Assembly (NCBI GenBank): GCA_900642245.1
Contig: CAAAJI010000256.1
Coordinates: forward strand, 53,320-73,818
Direction: 5' to 3'
DNA from: Fragilaria radians
Taxonomy: Eukaryota; Bacillariophyta; Fragilariophyceae; Fragilariales; Fragilariaceae
DNA: 20,499 bases
Shown here one piece after another: positions 1 through 10,715 of this stretch (position 1 is its first letter; each line of letters starts with the position of its first letter). The notes under the pieces are model-generated. The model was not told the DNA's origin and ran no database searches. It saw nothing but the letters and a program-made list of their open reading frames with translations. Made by a program: the position numbers and the translations under genes.

Positions 1-9
1 AAAATTATG

Positions 10-27
10 GAGACTATGCCTGAATAG
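10..27 (-). repeat. 18-nt LINE tail, E5 copy
   Basis: On the plus strand this reads gagactatgcctgaatag, two mismatches from the gaaactatgcctgaataa form found at the other element ends (12807, 7041, 19696; 12545 differs in its last base). It marks the 3' end of E5. On the minus strand the adjoining bases are CATAATTTT, as after the E4 tail. Confidence 0.85.
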
Positions 28-446
28 GGTTAAGCCAGGGGAAACTCTGGCCCATAGAAATTCTGACGTGGAAATAAATTGTTGAATTTGGTTATTGGGG
101 CTAAAGACTACTTGAAACATCTAGGAGCTGGTTCCCTCCAAAATCTCCCTCAGGATAGCTGTGATGGAATACAATTTTATCAGGTAATGTGCATGATTAC
201 AGCTTCCAGGGGCAGATAGCCCTTGGCCTATTCTCAAGCTTTTAATGGGTAAGGACTTGAGGTTGTTCAAATTGAACCCTGCAGTTAAATGTTGGTTGCT
301 AGTGGGCCTCATCAGGTAAGCTGGTTTGGCAATGCTGGATGATCCAAATGTTGAGATAAAGTTCCAAAGTGCTTGCTCACCTAGATCCCACAAATGTGTT
401 GGTTTGTATAGACAGCCAGACTGTGGCCAATAGACAGCAGGACTGT
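28..446. other. Unrelated segment replacing the E5 C-terminal domain
   Basis: E5 can be aligned to E2 through the end of RNase H (residues IFKVNNIKDHC against IFKLNDIKDHC). Homology stops at about 446, and nothing here resembles the C-terminal domain seen in E1, E2 or E4. The stretch looks richer in G+C than the LINE sequence. It contains a minus-strand open frame of 109 codons (121-450) that I do not recognise. An 18-bp imperfect direct repeat (408-425 and 430-447, two mismatches) sits at its right boundary. It may be an insertion, a piece of host sequence captured by recombination, or the end of an older element, with the LINE tail at 10-27 then belonging to that element. I cannot tell which. 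Confidence 0.5.
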
Positions 447-1742
447 GCAATGATCTTTAATGTTGTTCACCTTAAATATTTGCTTCAAGCCGATTTGAAT
501 GTGAGACTTATTCGGGGTACCTTTTGTTGACGACTTCAAACTTATGGCTTGATTGGCCATTTTATCTGCCAAAATCTTCAACCTCACTTCGATCTTGGTT
601 TTATTTTTGTTTGTTATTGTTTGATGGCCCTTCACGTGGTGAAAAGTACCGCCTTTAAGAAGATTTTCTGTATTAGTAGAAATAATATCTTAATCATTCC
701 AATCAGTTGGTATTTCCTTGATGTCCTGCACCACTTTCAGTTGTTTTATCAATGCCTCATTGTCACAGTATAGCATCCATTTGTTGATCTGGGTTTTGAA
801 AGGTTGTAAGAATTTCATTACATCCTGAATACCGTATGCCTCTGCTTGATAAGAGGATATTTCCAATTCTTCAGTTTTTGACGCGAGAGTAGTGATAGTT
901 CTGCCGTTTTTGTCGGTGATAATCCATGCAAAGGCGAATTCTGGCGGAGGAACGGAGGCATCGGTTGCAATGATCACTTTCCTTGGAAAAATTTCGTGAA
1001 ATCTAGGTTGTTGGGTGCAAATTGTATATTTTGATGGTAACAATGGTGTGCTTAAGGTGACTCCTGTTAATGTATACGTTGCTGGAACGGCTTGAGGTGA
1101 TAGCTTGTGTGGTTTTGCTGTAGTATCTGCTTGAACTTTTGTGGTAGTATATGTGTTTCCCTTGGCTATATATATCTCTTCTTTATCTTGATATTTGTAA
1201 GTGCAACGAAGTTTATACCAGTTTTCAGTCCATTTTCCTAACCTTGTTTTCAATCTTCTTGAATTGGGAAATGTGATGGAATCTAACATGCGTCTCCAAT
1301 ATGTCCATGCTGATTTATTTGGTTTTGGAAATTCTGTTTTAACCCATCTTGTTTGCATTGGACTTGCATCATTCCAGGTGTAGAATTCTAATTCAATGTG
1401 TGCGCCGGTCGGATTTTTGATGTCTGACAATGTTAGTACTCTGAGGAATAGTCAGCATTGATTAGTTAGGCAAAGAGATTTTGTGGGAAGCTTCTGTTCT
1501 TGTCCAATCTCCATCAGATATTAATCCTTCTCTTGAAAAAAGAGCGGCCATTTCGAGTTGAGATGGATTAGAATTTGGAAGTGTTGTAAGTATTTGAGAA
1601 TGTTGATGAACCACTTTGAATTGGAATAATCAAGGTTTGGTGTGCTGGAGCTTGCAAATGGGCAGTTTTCCAGTCCTATTTTGTATTGCCACCATAGGTA
1701 AGTGATGCAAAACAGGTTCCTGGATTTTTGTGTAGAGTTATG
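447..1742 (-). pseudogene. LINE ORF2, connection region and RNase H domain (E5)
   Basis: The connection region (about 1431-1742) matches E2, and a large open frame (690-1430) then enters an RNase H domain. RNase H degrades the RNA strand of the RNA-DNA hybrid during retrotransposition. The acidic residues expected for catalysis are present: Asp in ATDAS (codon 960-962), Glu in QAEAYG (840-842) and Asp in YCDNEA (762-764). The VKGHQ histidine motif and ADKMAN follow in the same frame after a nonsense codon, TAA at 690-692, where E2 reads Ser. A further stop, TAG at 1743-1745, separates this part from the RT, where E2 has Leu. The frame closes at 381-383, but homology to E2 ends at about 446. 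The catalytic set is better preserved than in E2 or E4, but the gene is broken. Confidence 0.88.
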
Positions 1743-3478
1743 CTATTTAATCATTTGGGTTGTTTTCAACGCCCCTTGATACGCATAAATGTTGATTAAT
1801 TGTAAACCTCCTAATTTCCTGGGTCCAAGAGCAATTCCTGATGGTGTTGATCCATGAAAGCCTTTTTTTCGGTGCGTGGATTGTGTCAATTTTCTGAGTA
1901 GCTTATCTGATTGAGTTAATTTGATTGTTGATAGAACTGCGGTGTAGAGTATCCAAGGGGCAAAGGTTGAAGTATAATATGTGTTGAATTCTGCATAATT
2001 TAGTACCCTTCTTCTCATGATTGATAAATTCTGTTCTGTTTTCTCCATAAAGAGTTGATTCTGACGAAGTGCTTGATTTGCCGTTGATTGATGATATCCC
2101 AATGTCCTATGCTTCCCTTGAGGCGATATGCCTTTAATGATAATACTGTCTAGTTGAGTGGACAAAATAATGTTCTCCGGTTCTCCTTGATTGATTTGCG
2201 GATGTCCCAAACTTGTATAGCACCATTGGTTGATGTAGTAAGTGCATTTGGTATTGGACAATTTCCCCACTGAAATGTGTAACACTTTTTCCCATGTTCT
2301 GGTAATATCAGACAGAGATTCTAATATTTCAGAGGTTTGAGTGGAGTTAGTACAACAGTAATGAGAATTTGTGTCATCAACATAAGCTGTCATGTGCATG
2401 GAAATGTCTTGGGTTCTTCATGAATCTTTATCAACTCACTCAACAACATTGTCCATATATATGGTGAGTTTCAGCTACCCTGTCCTGTGCCATAAAACGG
2501 GTGAATATTATCATTTCCATAATGATATTTTGAGATTATGTGTCCAATTTTTATGACAAATTTCATTTGTGTTGTTGTTTGGTGGAAGATATGTAAGACG
2601 TTCTATGGGACCCCATACCTTTGGCTTACCGTAACTGCTAATGCTGGGATTATGCGGTTGTAGCACGCCTGTGCATCATAGTTGATTTGTGCGTAAGTGT
2701 TATGTGTTATCCGTGTCATTTCTTGTTGAAGAATCTCTAACAATACCGGGTCCTGGGCCGTTTTGTTTTTTTTCGACTTCCAAATTGGGACAGATGAATT
2801 ATGTGTGCCTTTTCAGCTTGCTGCAATGCCTTTACCCATTGGACCTTCAAAATGGCATTGTAATCCGCCTCATAAATATGGATGTTTCTGGTTCGATTCA
2901 AAAGTTGGTTGCACTTGTCTTGAAATAACACTATCGAGTGTGTGGTTTTCCACCGCTGAAGAGACATTCCTTTAACTATGAGTGAGTTTAAAAATAAAAA
3001 GTGTGCATCTGCTATTTGCTGTTGCTGGCTATCCATCAATTCTTTCTTCTATCCTGATTCTTTGGAGTACCATATGTGGTGTTTATACAGCACTTTGTAA
3101 TGTCCCAGATGAAACCCAGACGGAGACGTTGTTGTGTTTTCAGGCCATTTCATGATTTTCTTTTTCCAGTCTTCTTCTACCATTGCTTCTGCTACTTCTT
3201 TCACTGTTGCTTTGAAGAGATTTGAAATGAGTTTTTCCAATATACGCTTGATTGTTGGATCTTCAGTAGTATCGTGAATGGATTGAAGATATTCCTTTGT
3301 TTTGTCATACTGTGCCAACGGAGTATCTTTGGCTTGAGCATAGTGGGTCATATTATGTTGACTTACTTTTTCTGTGATCTTGTCAATATTGGCTATTTCA
3401 TCAATCTACCTGTCGGATTGTTGTATCTGAAGGAATTGCGGTGTGTGGGAATCTTCCTTTGTCTGAGATTTAATTTTT
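1743..3478 (-). pseudogene. LINE ORF2, reverse transcriptase domain (E5)
   Basis: This is the RT that copies element RNA at the target. Pieces in different frames are 3049-3351 (TSPSGFHLGHYK near 3095-3135), 2737-3039 (the SIVLF and QFGSRK blocks), an unopened stretch 2400-2736, and 1743-2399. Motif A reads YDAQACYN: the catalytic Asp is kept (2675-2677), but the second Asp is Asn (2657-2659). Motif C is a normal AYVDD (2373-2378), the only canonical one in the window. Lesions include TGA inside the GTGQGS(G) motif near 2475, a TAG near 2608, a frameshift near 2770 within a run of T on the plus strand, and frame changes around 3040 and 3360-3470. It is closest to the E2 RT. Confidence 0.92.
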
Positions 3479-5013
3479 CTAAAGATAAGTTTCTTCTTTT
3501 CCAAGTACAACTTTCGCTTCAAATGGATGATTAACTTTTTTTTTCTCTTTTTCAGATGCCAATTTTTCGATTTTAACTTCCATTTCTTCGTGCCTTATCT
3601 TATATCCTTTGTTGTGTTGAAGTTTGAATTGTTGAATGATGTGCTTCATTTTTTGTATCAATGTTTTCAACTGAATTTTTGAGTGTGTTGGATCTTGCAG
3701 TATGATCTTTATTTGTCTGTTTGTTGCTTTGAGCTCTTTCTTTAGTTTTGGAATCTGTGTGTTCCACCCTGTATCAGGGAACATCCAAAGCTTTTGTTTG
3801 TCCTCCAAACTGATTTGAATCATCCTGGAATCAATGCTGTTTGCTTCCTTGTCATTGCACGTACCATTTGAGAAACCTATGATTCGTTCGAACAGCCTTT
3901 CTGCTTTCATGCAGCTGTACTTATAACGTAGATATTTGGTGACCGTTGTCATGTTGGATGAGAGAAGTTTGTGTTCCGGTAAGTTTAACTTGGTATTAGA
4001 CAGTCTTTGTGTTGTATATTGAACTAACAACACTTGATGATCCGAGTTTACAGGATTATTGTATCCCATTATCTTCACTTTGTCAATTTGATGGTAAAGA
4101 TTGCTAGTGCAAAGAAGTTTGTCTAGCGGATGGGGACCATGTGTGTAAGTGCAATGATTCTGTAGATTGTACCTTTCCAATGCATTTTGGAAATGAAGGT
4201 TCTCTTGAAGGTCAGTAAGAATATTGTTTATTTTGTGGTGTTTGTTGAAGTCTCCGCCAATTATGATTTGAAACCCCAACTTTTGTTGTTTTTCTATTAG
4301 TTTGTTGAAGTCATTTCAAAAACTGCGTCAAACCATCGCTTCTGTTATTGTAATATCCGGATCTTTATTCGTATTACCTCGCATTGAGGATCCATTGTTT
4401 TTGTTGAGCAAGTACTGAAATGGAACCTTTAGACAATTCGGTTGTGGGTGGTTGGTATAAGCTGAGGATTGTTATATGTCCTTTTTTCAGTCTGAATTGT
4501 GCGCCTGCCCATCGGCCTAACGGATCTTGAATTTTACCGCAGATATGTTTTGATAACAATGGATTAATCCATATTGCTGTTCTTCCTGGCTTGTGTTCCG
4601 TTTCCGTGGGATAATTTGTTTGGGAAAATATTAATTTGACTCCTGGATGCGGACGCAGAACTTTGTGAAGTTTTACTTTTGCCGTTGGATGGTCAAGGTT
4701 TGTGTTCAATTCTTGAGTAAGTAGAACATCAAGTGCTTCATTTTCCATCCAGGTAAGTATTTGATGTAACTCATCAGGTTGTCTCCGAACCTGTAATCCA
4801 TTGACGTTGATTGTAATTTTTGGCTTTTATCTCCTTTTCGAACTGGTTTTGAAAATTTGTCTGATTCTGGATGGAATGTGTAACTTGAGTTGATGATGGA
4901 GTTTGGGTTTCAAGTGTTTGGGTGAAGAGTGTGTTAGACAATGGTAAATGAGACGAGGGGTGTGTTACATCATCTGAGTGCTCAGGGGTTGCTGTGGGGT
5001 AATGTAAGAGTAT
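3479..5013 (-). pseudogene. LINE ORF2 N-terminus and APE endonuclease (E5)
   Basis: An exonuclease-endonuclease-phosphatase fold nuclease that would nick target DNA to prime reverse transcription. Its pieces are a low-complexity, Ser/Thr/Gln-rich N-terminus (4774-5025), then 4374-4748 (LLTQELNTN with the metal-binding Glu, GRTAIWI, SLYQPP) and 3479-4279 (IIGGDFNKH, LDKLLC, NSDHQVLLVQY). These are the canonical APE blocks: N/E, YxPP, GDxN, SDH. The part after the nuclease (about 3480-3950) is rich in Lys and Gln and probably helical. Lesions are a frameshift near 4770, another near 4372, TGA codons at 4328-4330 and 4316-4318 (E4 has Arg and Cys around the matching sites), and a terminal TAG at 3479. 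All motif residues I can identify are intact, so the domain was probably functional until recently. Confidence 0.88.
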
Positions 5014-5025
5014 TAAGGCCTCCAC
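5010..5025 (-). promoter_or_regulatory. Conserved ORF1/ORF2 junction, E5 copy
   Basis: Minus-strand AGTGGAGGCCTTAAT spans the ORF1 stop (CCT TAA). E2 has AGCGGAGGCCTTAAT at the equivalent place, in a neighbourhood that otherwise differs. ORF2 lies in another frame and lacks an ATG upstream of the endonuclease. Frameshifting or reinitiation here is an inference. Confidence 0.4.
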
Positions 5026-6963
5026 TTATTGGACCCGCCAACCTGCTGAGAGCCTTCTGGTTTGGAGTGTCTTTTAACCTGTTTATAGAATTAGTGACAA
5101 TATTGATGGTAAGTGATATTCCTTGTTTTGTCTTGATGTCTATCTTGGCTAACTTAAGTTGGTTTTGGTGACTTTTTAGTAATGCTAAGTTTTCAGGATT
5201 CCACATTAGTGAACGATTAATATTATAATTTATAATATTATTGTCTACTACTTCGGTCTCTAGACTTCTGTTGATTGATGTTGGTGATTGTGTACAAGTT
5301 CGGTGTTTCTTTTTGGATAGGGTTGAATTGGGTAACCAAGGCCAATGTGGAAGTGTATTGGACATCTGATGGTGTTGTAGTCCTCCATCAGGGGATAATC
5401 TCTGACTATTTTGTAAATTATCAGTGCCTCCAATTGCTGGAGAGGCCGACTTTTTGTTTCTTGGAAGCCTGAGAGGTAGGTTCTGGTGTTGTAAGGATAT
5501 TATTCTGGTTGATGCTATCTTCTTGTTGTGTCTCCATACTTGTATTGACTGTTGTGGGTGGTTCCGGTGATTTGTATGTAATGAGTTGCAACATCCTTTT
5601 GAATTTATGATTCATGTTGGCATTTAATTGTTGTATGGTTTGAATCAGGAACTCAATCTGGGCTTCCTGCTTTCCTATCTTTTCATTCTGCATCTCAATG
5701 TTGGCCTTGTAGGATTCTGTTGTAACATCAGAGATTGCTTCTGTTGTGGTTTTCTCTGTTGTGGTTTTGGATTGAAAGATTGTGAATGCAATAAGATCTA
5801 ATGAAAGAAGGGAATCAATGCTACTGCTGAGTTGACTGTTTTCTGATTCGGAATAATTGTCCAAAGTGATCGGAACGATAGTAGGGCTCCCCAAAATCCG
5901 GATATTGCTGGGATCTAGCATGTCATTCCACTTCTGAAGAGATTGCTGAATGACCGTACGTGTGAGTTTAAAATCATTTGTGTGTACTATGATTTTGATA
6001 ATTAGTTTGTTGCTGTTGTAATAAAATCCAATGACATCGAACAAGCTCTGGAATTGTGCCTCAAGGATGAAAAACAACTCTGGTGTAACGTTGTTTACCA
6101 TGATCATACGGGAGTTGTTTTGGATCTGTGCGGTGAGCGCAAGTGCGGATTTCCACGCCTTTGGATTGACTTTCTGCATACGTAAAGTGACGTACTCTTC
6201 TGGTGATTGTGTACTTGCTAGAAAGGATTTACTTGCTTGGTAAAAGTCATTTCTGCAAACCTTGATGGCGTATACTTGAAGTACCGTGCGTTTACCCAAC
6301 ACTTTCTTTGCAATTCTGATCTGTTGTACTTTGAAGTCCGGAAAGAGTCCTCAGAGAAATATGTTGGTGCGTATTGTGGGATGATGCCTATAATGCTGGT
6401 GTTCCAATCCTCCTGCCTCCATTCGTGATCCGTAACTTTACTGTTTTGGTCTTGTAGGAATTTAATCAAATCTAGCTGACGTTTAATCTTGTCCAACTTA
6501 AAAACGGAATCATATTCTTGAATTACAATATTCAAGATAGTGTCACCTGTTTTGCCGTAGGGTACTTGATGTAAATCAAAATGGTTCTTATATACATCTG
6601 TGTTAGTGAGATCAGAGGTAGCAGAAGCTCTAAGGAGTTCATGGCTCTTGTTATAAATAGCCTTGATGAAGTTTGTACTAGAATGAAGCTTCTGAAGGAG
6701 ACTGACGTGCTTAAGGAATGAGTCTGTATCTCCTTTTTTTGTAATGAAGGAGATTTTAATGATCCTAGCGGTGCTGACAACTACATTTGGGCCATGAACA
6801 TTGGACGTACGCTCATCACCAGCCTCACTTTCGTCATCTGTATCTTTCAAGGGGTCTTTCAAGGGATCTTTCTGAGAATCTTTCACTGTGAAAAAGAGAG
6901 TTTGGTATACTTCTTTGCTGGTTTTTCTGGAGGTGTCTTAGTGTGCTTCTTGGAGTGCAACAT
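5014..6963 (-). pseudogene. LINE ORF1 (E5), frameshifted
   Basis: ORF1 proteins of LINEs bind element RNA. The first ATG (6961-6963) follows a leader and opens a frame beginning MLHSKKHTKTPPEKPAKK, which closes after 26 codons. The main frame continues from about 6886 (Asp/Lys-rich start, KKGDTDSFLKHVSLLQKLH) to 6218 and contains HEWRQEDWNTSIIGIIPQYAP. A frameshift near 6300 moves to 5421-6302, with VYAIKV, a QKVNPKAWKSALALTAQ block and a C-terminal coiled coil (about residues 195-240 of that frame). E2 carries the same blocks in one frame, which shows that the break is a lesion. After 5421 about 400 bp of AT-rich, poorly conserved sequence precedes the probable ORF1 stop (5014-5016; GGSNKWRP, compare GGSSIKRRP in E2). 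I see no zinc knuckle and cannot assign a named RNA-binding fold. Confidence 0.78.
5218..5240. repeat. AT-only inverted repeat
   Basis: The arms TAATATTATA (5218-5227) and TATAATATTA (5231-5240) are perfect reverse complements around a 3-nt loop. It lies in the roughly 400-bp stretch between the E5 coiled coil and ORF1 stop that is absent from E2. It could be chance in AT-rich sequence. Confidence 0.5.
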
Positions 6964-7040
6964 GGTGAAGAAAGGGAAGTAAGAGGTAAAGATTTTCTAC
7001 AAAAGGGTTAAACTTGTGAATTTCCTATTCTGAAAATTAT
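6964..7040 (-). other. E5 5' leader
   Basis: This 77-bp stretch lies between the E4 tail and the ORF1 ATG. On the minus strand it reads ATAATTTTCAGAATAGG, then TTTAACCCTTTTGTAG, then a pyrimidine-rich run ending TTCACCATGTTGCAC. The second half recurs in the orphan fragment at 19608-19695. No promoter motif can be claimed. Confidence 0.6.
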
Positions 7041-7058
7041 GAAACTATGCCTGAATAA
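7041..7058 (-). repeat. 18-nt LINE tail, E4 copy
   Basis: Plus strand gaaactatgcctgaataa. On the minus strand the preceding 3' UTR carries ATAGATACCACATTAAAC and TATTGCAA, shared with the E2 and E3 tails. Confidence 0.88.
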
Positions 7059-7085
7059 TTGCAATATCTTAGTTTAATGTGGTAT

Positions 7086-7857
7086 CTATACATAATGAAG
7101 CTCTGATGTGGTCTCACTATCAGCCTCGCACAGGATTGGGATATCCAAGTTTCCATTACTTCTGTCATTAATGTTTTTGTTTATTTCTTTTTCCAAGCTG
7201 TTGTAGTGTATATTTAACCAGTTTTCTATATTCCCCACTGATTGATTTTGGTGGATGTTTTCCTGATCAAGTAATAATTTCAATTGATTGCTGTCTAAAT
7301 ATTGTTTGTGGTGATATATGTGGGACAATTTGTTTCTGTTTGATGCTTTTGTTGCGTCGTTGATTTCTTTTGTATCGAGATGAATAACTTGAGTTATACA
7401 ATTTATCCATGCTTCCCTCCATTGTTTTATTATCATGATTAGCATATTTTTTGTTATAGTTGTTGCCAAATTCAATTTTGTCGACTCTTGTGTAACCATA
7501 CTTTCAAGTGAATCGTTGAAGTACGTTCTTCCATCCAATCTTATTCTGAGATTCTTGGACTTCTTCAGGTATTGCTCCCATTTGCATTGTATTTGTCAAT
7601 TTGGCAATAATGTTGCATATGGTTGATTCTTTTACTCCATATTTTTTTAAGCTTTTTAATACTCCTTTGTTGTTGAGAATGTTGGCTTTATTTTTTGAGC
7701 AAGTGAAAACATGAATCAAATCTTCATCCTGTAAATTGCATAACGGGCATAATGCAGATTGACTTTGGTGCAATTGTACCAGTCTCGACTTGGTTGGAGT
7801 AATTCCTGATATTAGTTTGATAATAGATGCTTGATTCTTGAAGTGTTTTGCCAAGGC
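7086..7857 (-). pseudogene. LINE ORF2 C-terminal zinc-motif domain (E4)
   Basis: Two frames joined by a frameshift near 7520. The first (7504-7857) has KLISGITPT and a C-x2-C-x8-H-x3-C motif (CPLC to HVFTC, 7699-7749), then KIGWKNVLQ. The second (7086-7538) has IIKQWREAW, YLDSNQ and IENWLNIHYNSLEKEI, and ends with ILCEA close to the stop. E1 carries all these blocks in a single open frame (GLTPT, CPLC, IGWNKILQ, ISQWKQAW, ISAWLSVHYESL, IPCEA), so the frameshift is a lesion. Zinc motifs after the RT or RNase H are common in LINE ORF2 proteins and are thought to contact RNA or DNA; the exact role here is unknown. Confidence 0.8.
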
Positions 7858-8910
7858 TCAAAATATTTCCCAATCTACTAATCCATACGTGTTGTCTCCA
7901 AATCTTTTCCTCCAATATTCTTGGGAGCAAATTCTTTGACAATGTTCAACAACCTCTGTACTCTTGAATAATATACTGTTGTTGACTGAGATTTGCATAC
8001 TGGTTTGTAACTGAATGTCTTTGGGATTATCCTGCCAAGCGGCATTAGCTAAATTATCAGCTTGTACATTCAATTTCACTTGAATTTGAGAATTTTTGTG
8101 TATAGTCTGATGTCCTTTAACGTGATTAAACGATCCTCCTTTTGGTAAAACAATTTGTATGGTTTGGAGTATATCGGAGTCTGTCCATTCCAAATTTACT
8201 GGGTTGTCTTTGATGAAGTTTAGTCTGTGTATCACTGCTTTGTTGTTGCAGTATAATGTCCAAGCTATCCTATTCCAATCTATTGTAAGGTGAAGACTCT
8301 GCAACGCTGCACACACTCCAAATGCTTTGGCTCTGAAGGACAATATGTTTTGTTCCTTGATTTTTCCTCTATCTGTTGCTATTACATTTCCACCTTCAGT
8401 GGCAACTATCCATGCCCAGGCAGCGTCAGAATTCTGAACGGATGCGTCCGTAACAATGACAATGTTGTTGTGTGAAATTTGCACTTCGTTGCTGCGTCCA
8501 ATGATTTGAGGAATGGATGTATAATTGTCTTGAAAGGAATTTGGAAGAATTGTCCCTGTTAATGTTTGCAAACATGGAATAACCTTGTCCGGAAGTTCTT
8601 CAACTAGTTCTTGATGTCGCGTATATATCATTATTTTGTTGAACTTATCTTGATCTCTGTGATATATATAAAGTTTGTCTCTATATGTAAGGTATTTTTT
8701 TCGTACTTTGTTAATACTCACAATCCATCGTCCTAATGGTTGAAGTAATCTTTTTGTGTTTTTGTATACCAAAGTGTTCAAGAAGGACGTCCAGTAATGC
8801 CACACGCTTTTATTTGGTTTCTTGAAATGCGCTGTATTGTCATAGATAGTCAAAATTGGCGTATTGGATGAGTGAGTTGTGGAACTGAAAGGGCAATTCT
8901 CTCGTCCCAA
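7858..8910 (-). pseudogene. LINE ORF2 RNase H domain (E4), catalytic residues lost
   Basis: A 350-codon open frame closed by TGA (7858-7860). The same frame continues directly into the zinc-motif domain, so the stop is premature. The RNase H core is VTDASVQNSDAAWAWIV (first Asp kept), then SFRAKAFG, where the catalytic Glu is Lys (8326-8328), YCNNKAV, where the second Asp is Asn (8245-8247), HVKGHQ, and QADNLANAA (last Asp kept). The replaced codons are preceded by C (GCC|AAA and TGC|AAC), suggesting loss by CpG transition. The N-terminal part goes from CPFSS to PNKSVWHYW with only about 20 intervening residues where E2 has about 110, so part of the RT-RNase H connection is deleted. Confidence 0.87.
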
Positions 8911-8970
8911 CCTTATACCACCACCATTTAAATGCCAATTTATGAACTTTGCCTGATTTTGTTTGATCCT

Positions 8971-10715
8971 TTAAATGTTTTTGGAACCTTGTTCTACCTT
9001 TATTTCTCCCATGGACATTCCTCCATAATCTTCACTGCCGTATAGTACTCCAATCGGGGTAGACTTACTATATCCCATCTTATTTAAAACAAGCAGAGTC
9101 CCTTTTTGAGATAAGGATTCAGCTGCTGTTATAGAAATTGAAGGCAGTTGTGTTCCGTATTGAATCTTGGGTTTGTAGATAGTTCTGTAAAAGATTTCAG
9201 CTTCTTTGTAGTTGAAATCTGCAGTGGTCATAACCTGTTGCAAAGCTTTTATTTTTGTACTGACTTGAAATTCTTGATATTTCTTTGATTTACCCAATGA
9301 TTGTAAGCATCCCAAGCATTTGTGGTGTTGATCTGTGAGAATGTGATTTATTGAGATTAATCCTCCTTCTTGATCAATTATGTGCCAGTTCATGAATTCT
9401 CTGTTGTCTAACTTTGTTCTTCCTGTTGATACATGATGCCAAAGTCCTACATAAAATGTACACTTATTCCCGGAAAGTTTCCCTCCTGATATATGTAATA
9501 TGTCACTCCAACGTTGAGCGTCAATTCCTGTCCGTTGCATCATGTCTGAAATTGAAGATGTTTTGGAAAAGAAATGATGAGTGCTGACATCAACAAAGGC
9601 AGTTAAGGGAATAGACAGTGTTTGGTTTTGATAGGGATTGTGTATGCAGGATCCAGACGTATTTTGGACGTAGAGATGGAAGAGTTCGCTGGAGAGTAAC
9701 ATCCAAATATGCGGTGAACATCCGCTTCCTTGGCCTGTCCCATATAGTGTATTGATGTTGGTGTTGTTGTTGTATAATGGGGCTGACTTCATTACCCAAT
9801 TTTATGTAGTACTTTGAGGATTCCAAGGTGTGTTTAAATATATTGATAATGTTTTGATGAACTCCGTATTTGCGACTGATCAAAAAGGCTAACTCTGGAA
9901 TTATCCTGTCGTAACATGCTTGAGCATCATAGTTCACCTGGATGTATGGCGTGTTTGTCATTCTTGCAATCTCTTGATGCATGATTTCAATAAGGAATGG
10001 ATCTATTGATCTTTTTGCCTTTCTGGATCCATACTGCGAAGGATGCAGCTGACCATGTTTCTCTGCAGGTTGAACTGCTTGACCCCATTTTAATTTTAGA
10101 ATCATATTATAGTTGGCCTCGTAAAGATGGATATTCTGAATTCTATGAACGTATCTGTTATCTTTATCTTTAAACAATACAATGGAGTGGGCTGTTTTCC
10201 ATCTGGAGATAGTGATCCCGGCTTGTAGAATAAGGTTGAGTAAGAGTATTGTAGCTTCAAGGACTGCTCTTTGTTTCTTGTCCATATTCTCTTTATTTGT
10301 CGTGTCAAAGTTGTAGGAATAAGGAGAGAGTAATGACTTGTAATGACCTAGATGTAGCCCAGAAGGGGACGTGGTGGTTTGTTCTTTCCATTTTTTTATC
10401 TTTTGCTTCCATTCATCTTCGCTTATAGTTGAATCACTGACTTCTTTTGGGGACTGTATAATATTTTGTAATAGGGTATAAATTATTCTTTTAATTTCAG
10501 GTAGATTTGTGTTTAAGTCAATGTTTTGAATCCATGTTGGTTCCGGGAATTTCTCACTGTCATTTATTAAGTTCTTGTAACTCATCGTGGCTAAGGGAGT
10601 TTGTGAAGCTTGTTGGAAGTGTTGTGTATTGTATTCTGCTATATGTCTGGATATTTCTTGATGGTTGACAATTGTGTCATATGAATTATTGTTGTTGGGA
10701 ATCTGTATTGAATGT
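8971..10715 (-). pseudogene. LINE ORF2 reverse transcriptase domain (E4)
   Basis: The RT lies in two overlapping frames. The right part (9590-10585, open upstream to a stop near 10715) has TTTSPSGLHLGHYK (about 10335-10375), HSIVLFKDK, PSQYGSRK and motif A VNYDAQACYDRIIPEL, with both Asp kept (first at 9926-9928). A one-base frameshift near 9795 leads to the left part (8971-9792): YGTGQGSGCSPHIW, then motif C AFVDV, in which the second catalytic Asp is Val (9586-9588), then SGGKLSGNKC and the thumb. With FVDV this enzyme is presumed inactive. An in-frame stop (8971) and a frame change separate it from the RNase H part. Confidence 0.92.

Larger units (their letters stand above)
10..7040 (-). 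mobile_element. LINE copy E5, nearly full length, degenerate
   Basis: A non-LTR retrotransposon read right to left. A leader at 6964-7040 is followed by ORF1 (about 5014-6963), endonuclease (3479-5013), reverse transcriptase (1743-3478), RNase H (447-1742) and the 18-nt family tail at 10-27. There are no long terminal repeats and no poly-A. The order APE-endonuclease, RT, RNase H, after an ORF1, is known from several LINE clades. Most of the C-terminal domain downstream of RNase H is missing and replaced by unrelated sequence (28-446). The copy carries several frameshifts and nonsense codons, but it is the only long copy here whose RT YVDD motif and first three RNase H acidic residues all survive. 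Its 5' end follows directly on the tail of E4. At the left edge its tail is followed by CATAATTTT, the same bases that open the leaders of its neighbours, so another element probably begins just outside the window. Confidence 0.93.

Noticed and set aside
121..450. 109-codon minus-strand frame as a gene
   Set aside because: No recognised motif and no supporting homologue in the window; it is only noted as part of the unrelated segment.
4316..4330. In-frame TGA codons read as sense (alternative genetic code)
   Set aside because: TAA and TAG also interrupt the frames, positions differ between copies, and E1 and E4 use ordinary sense codons at matching sites. Decay explains it better.
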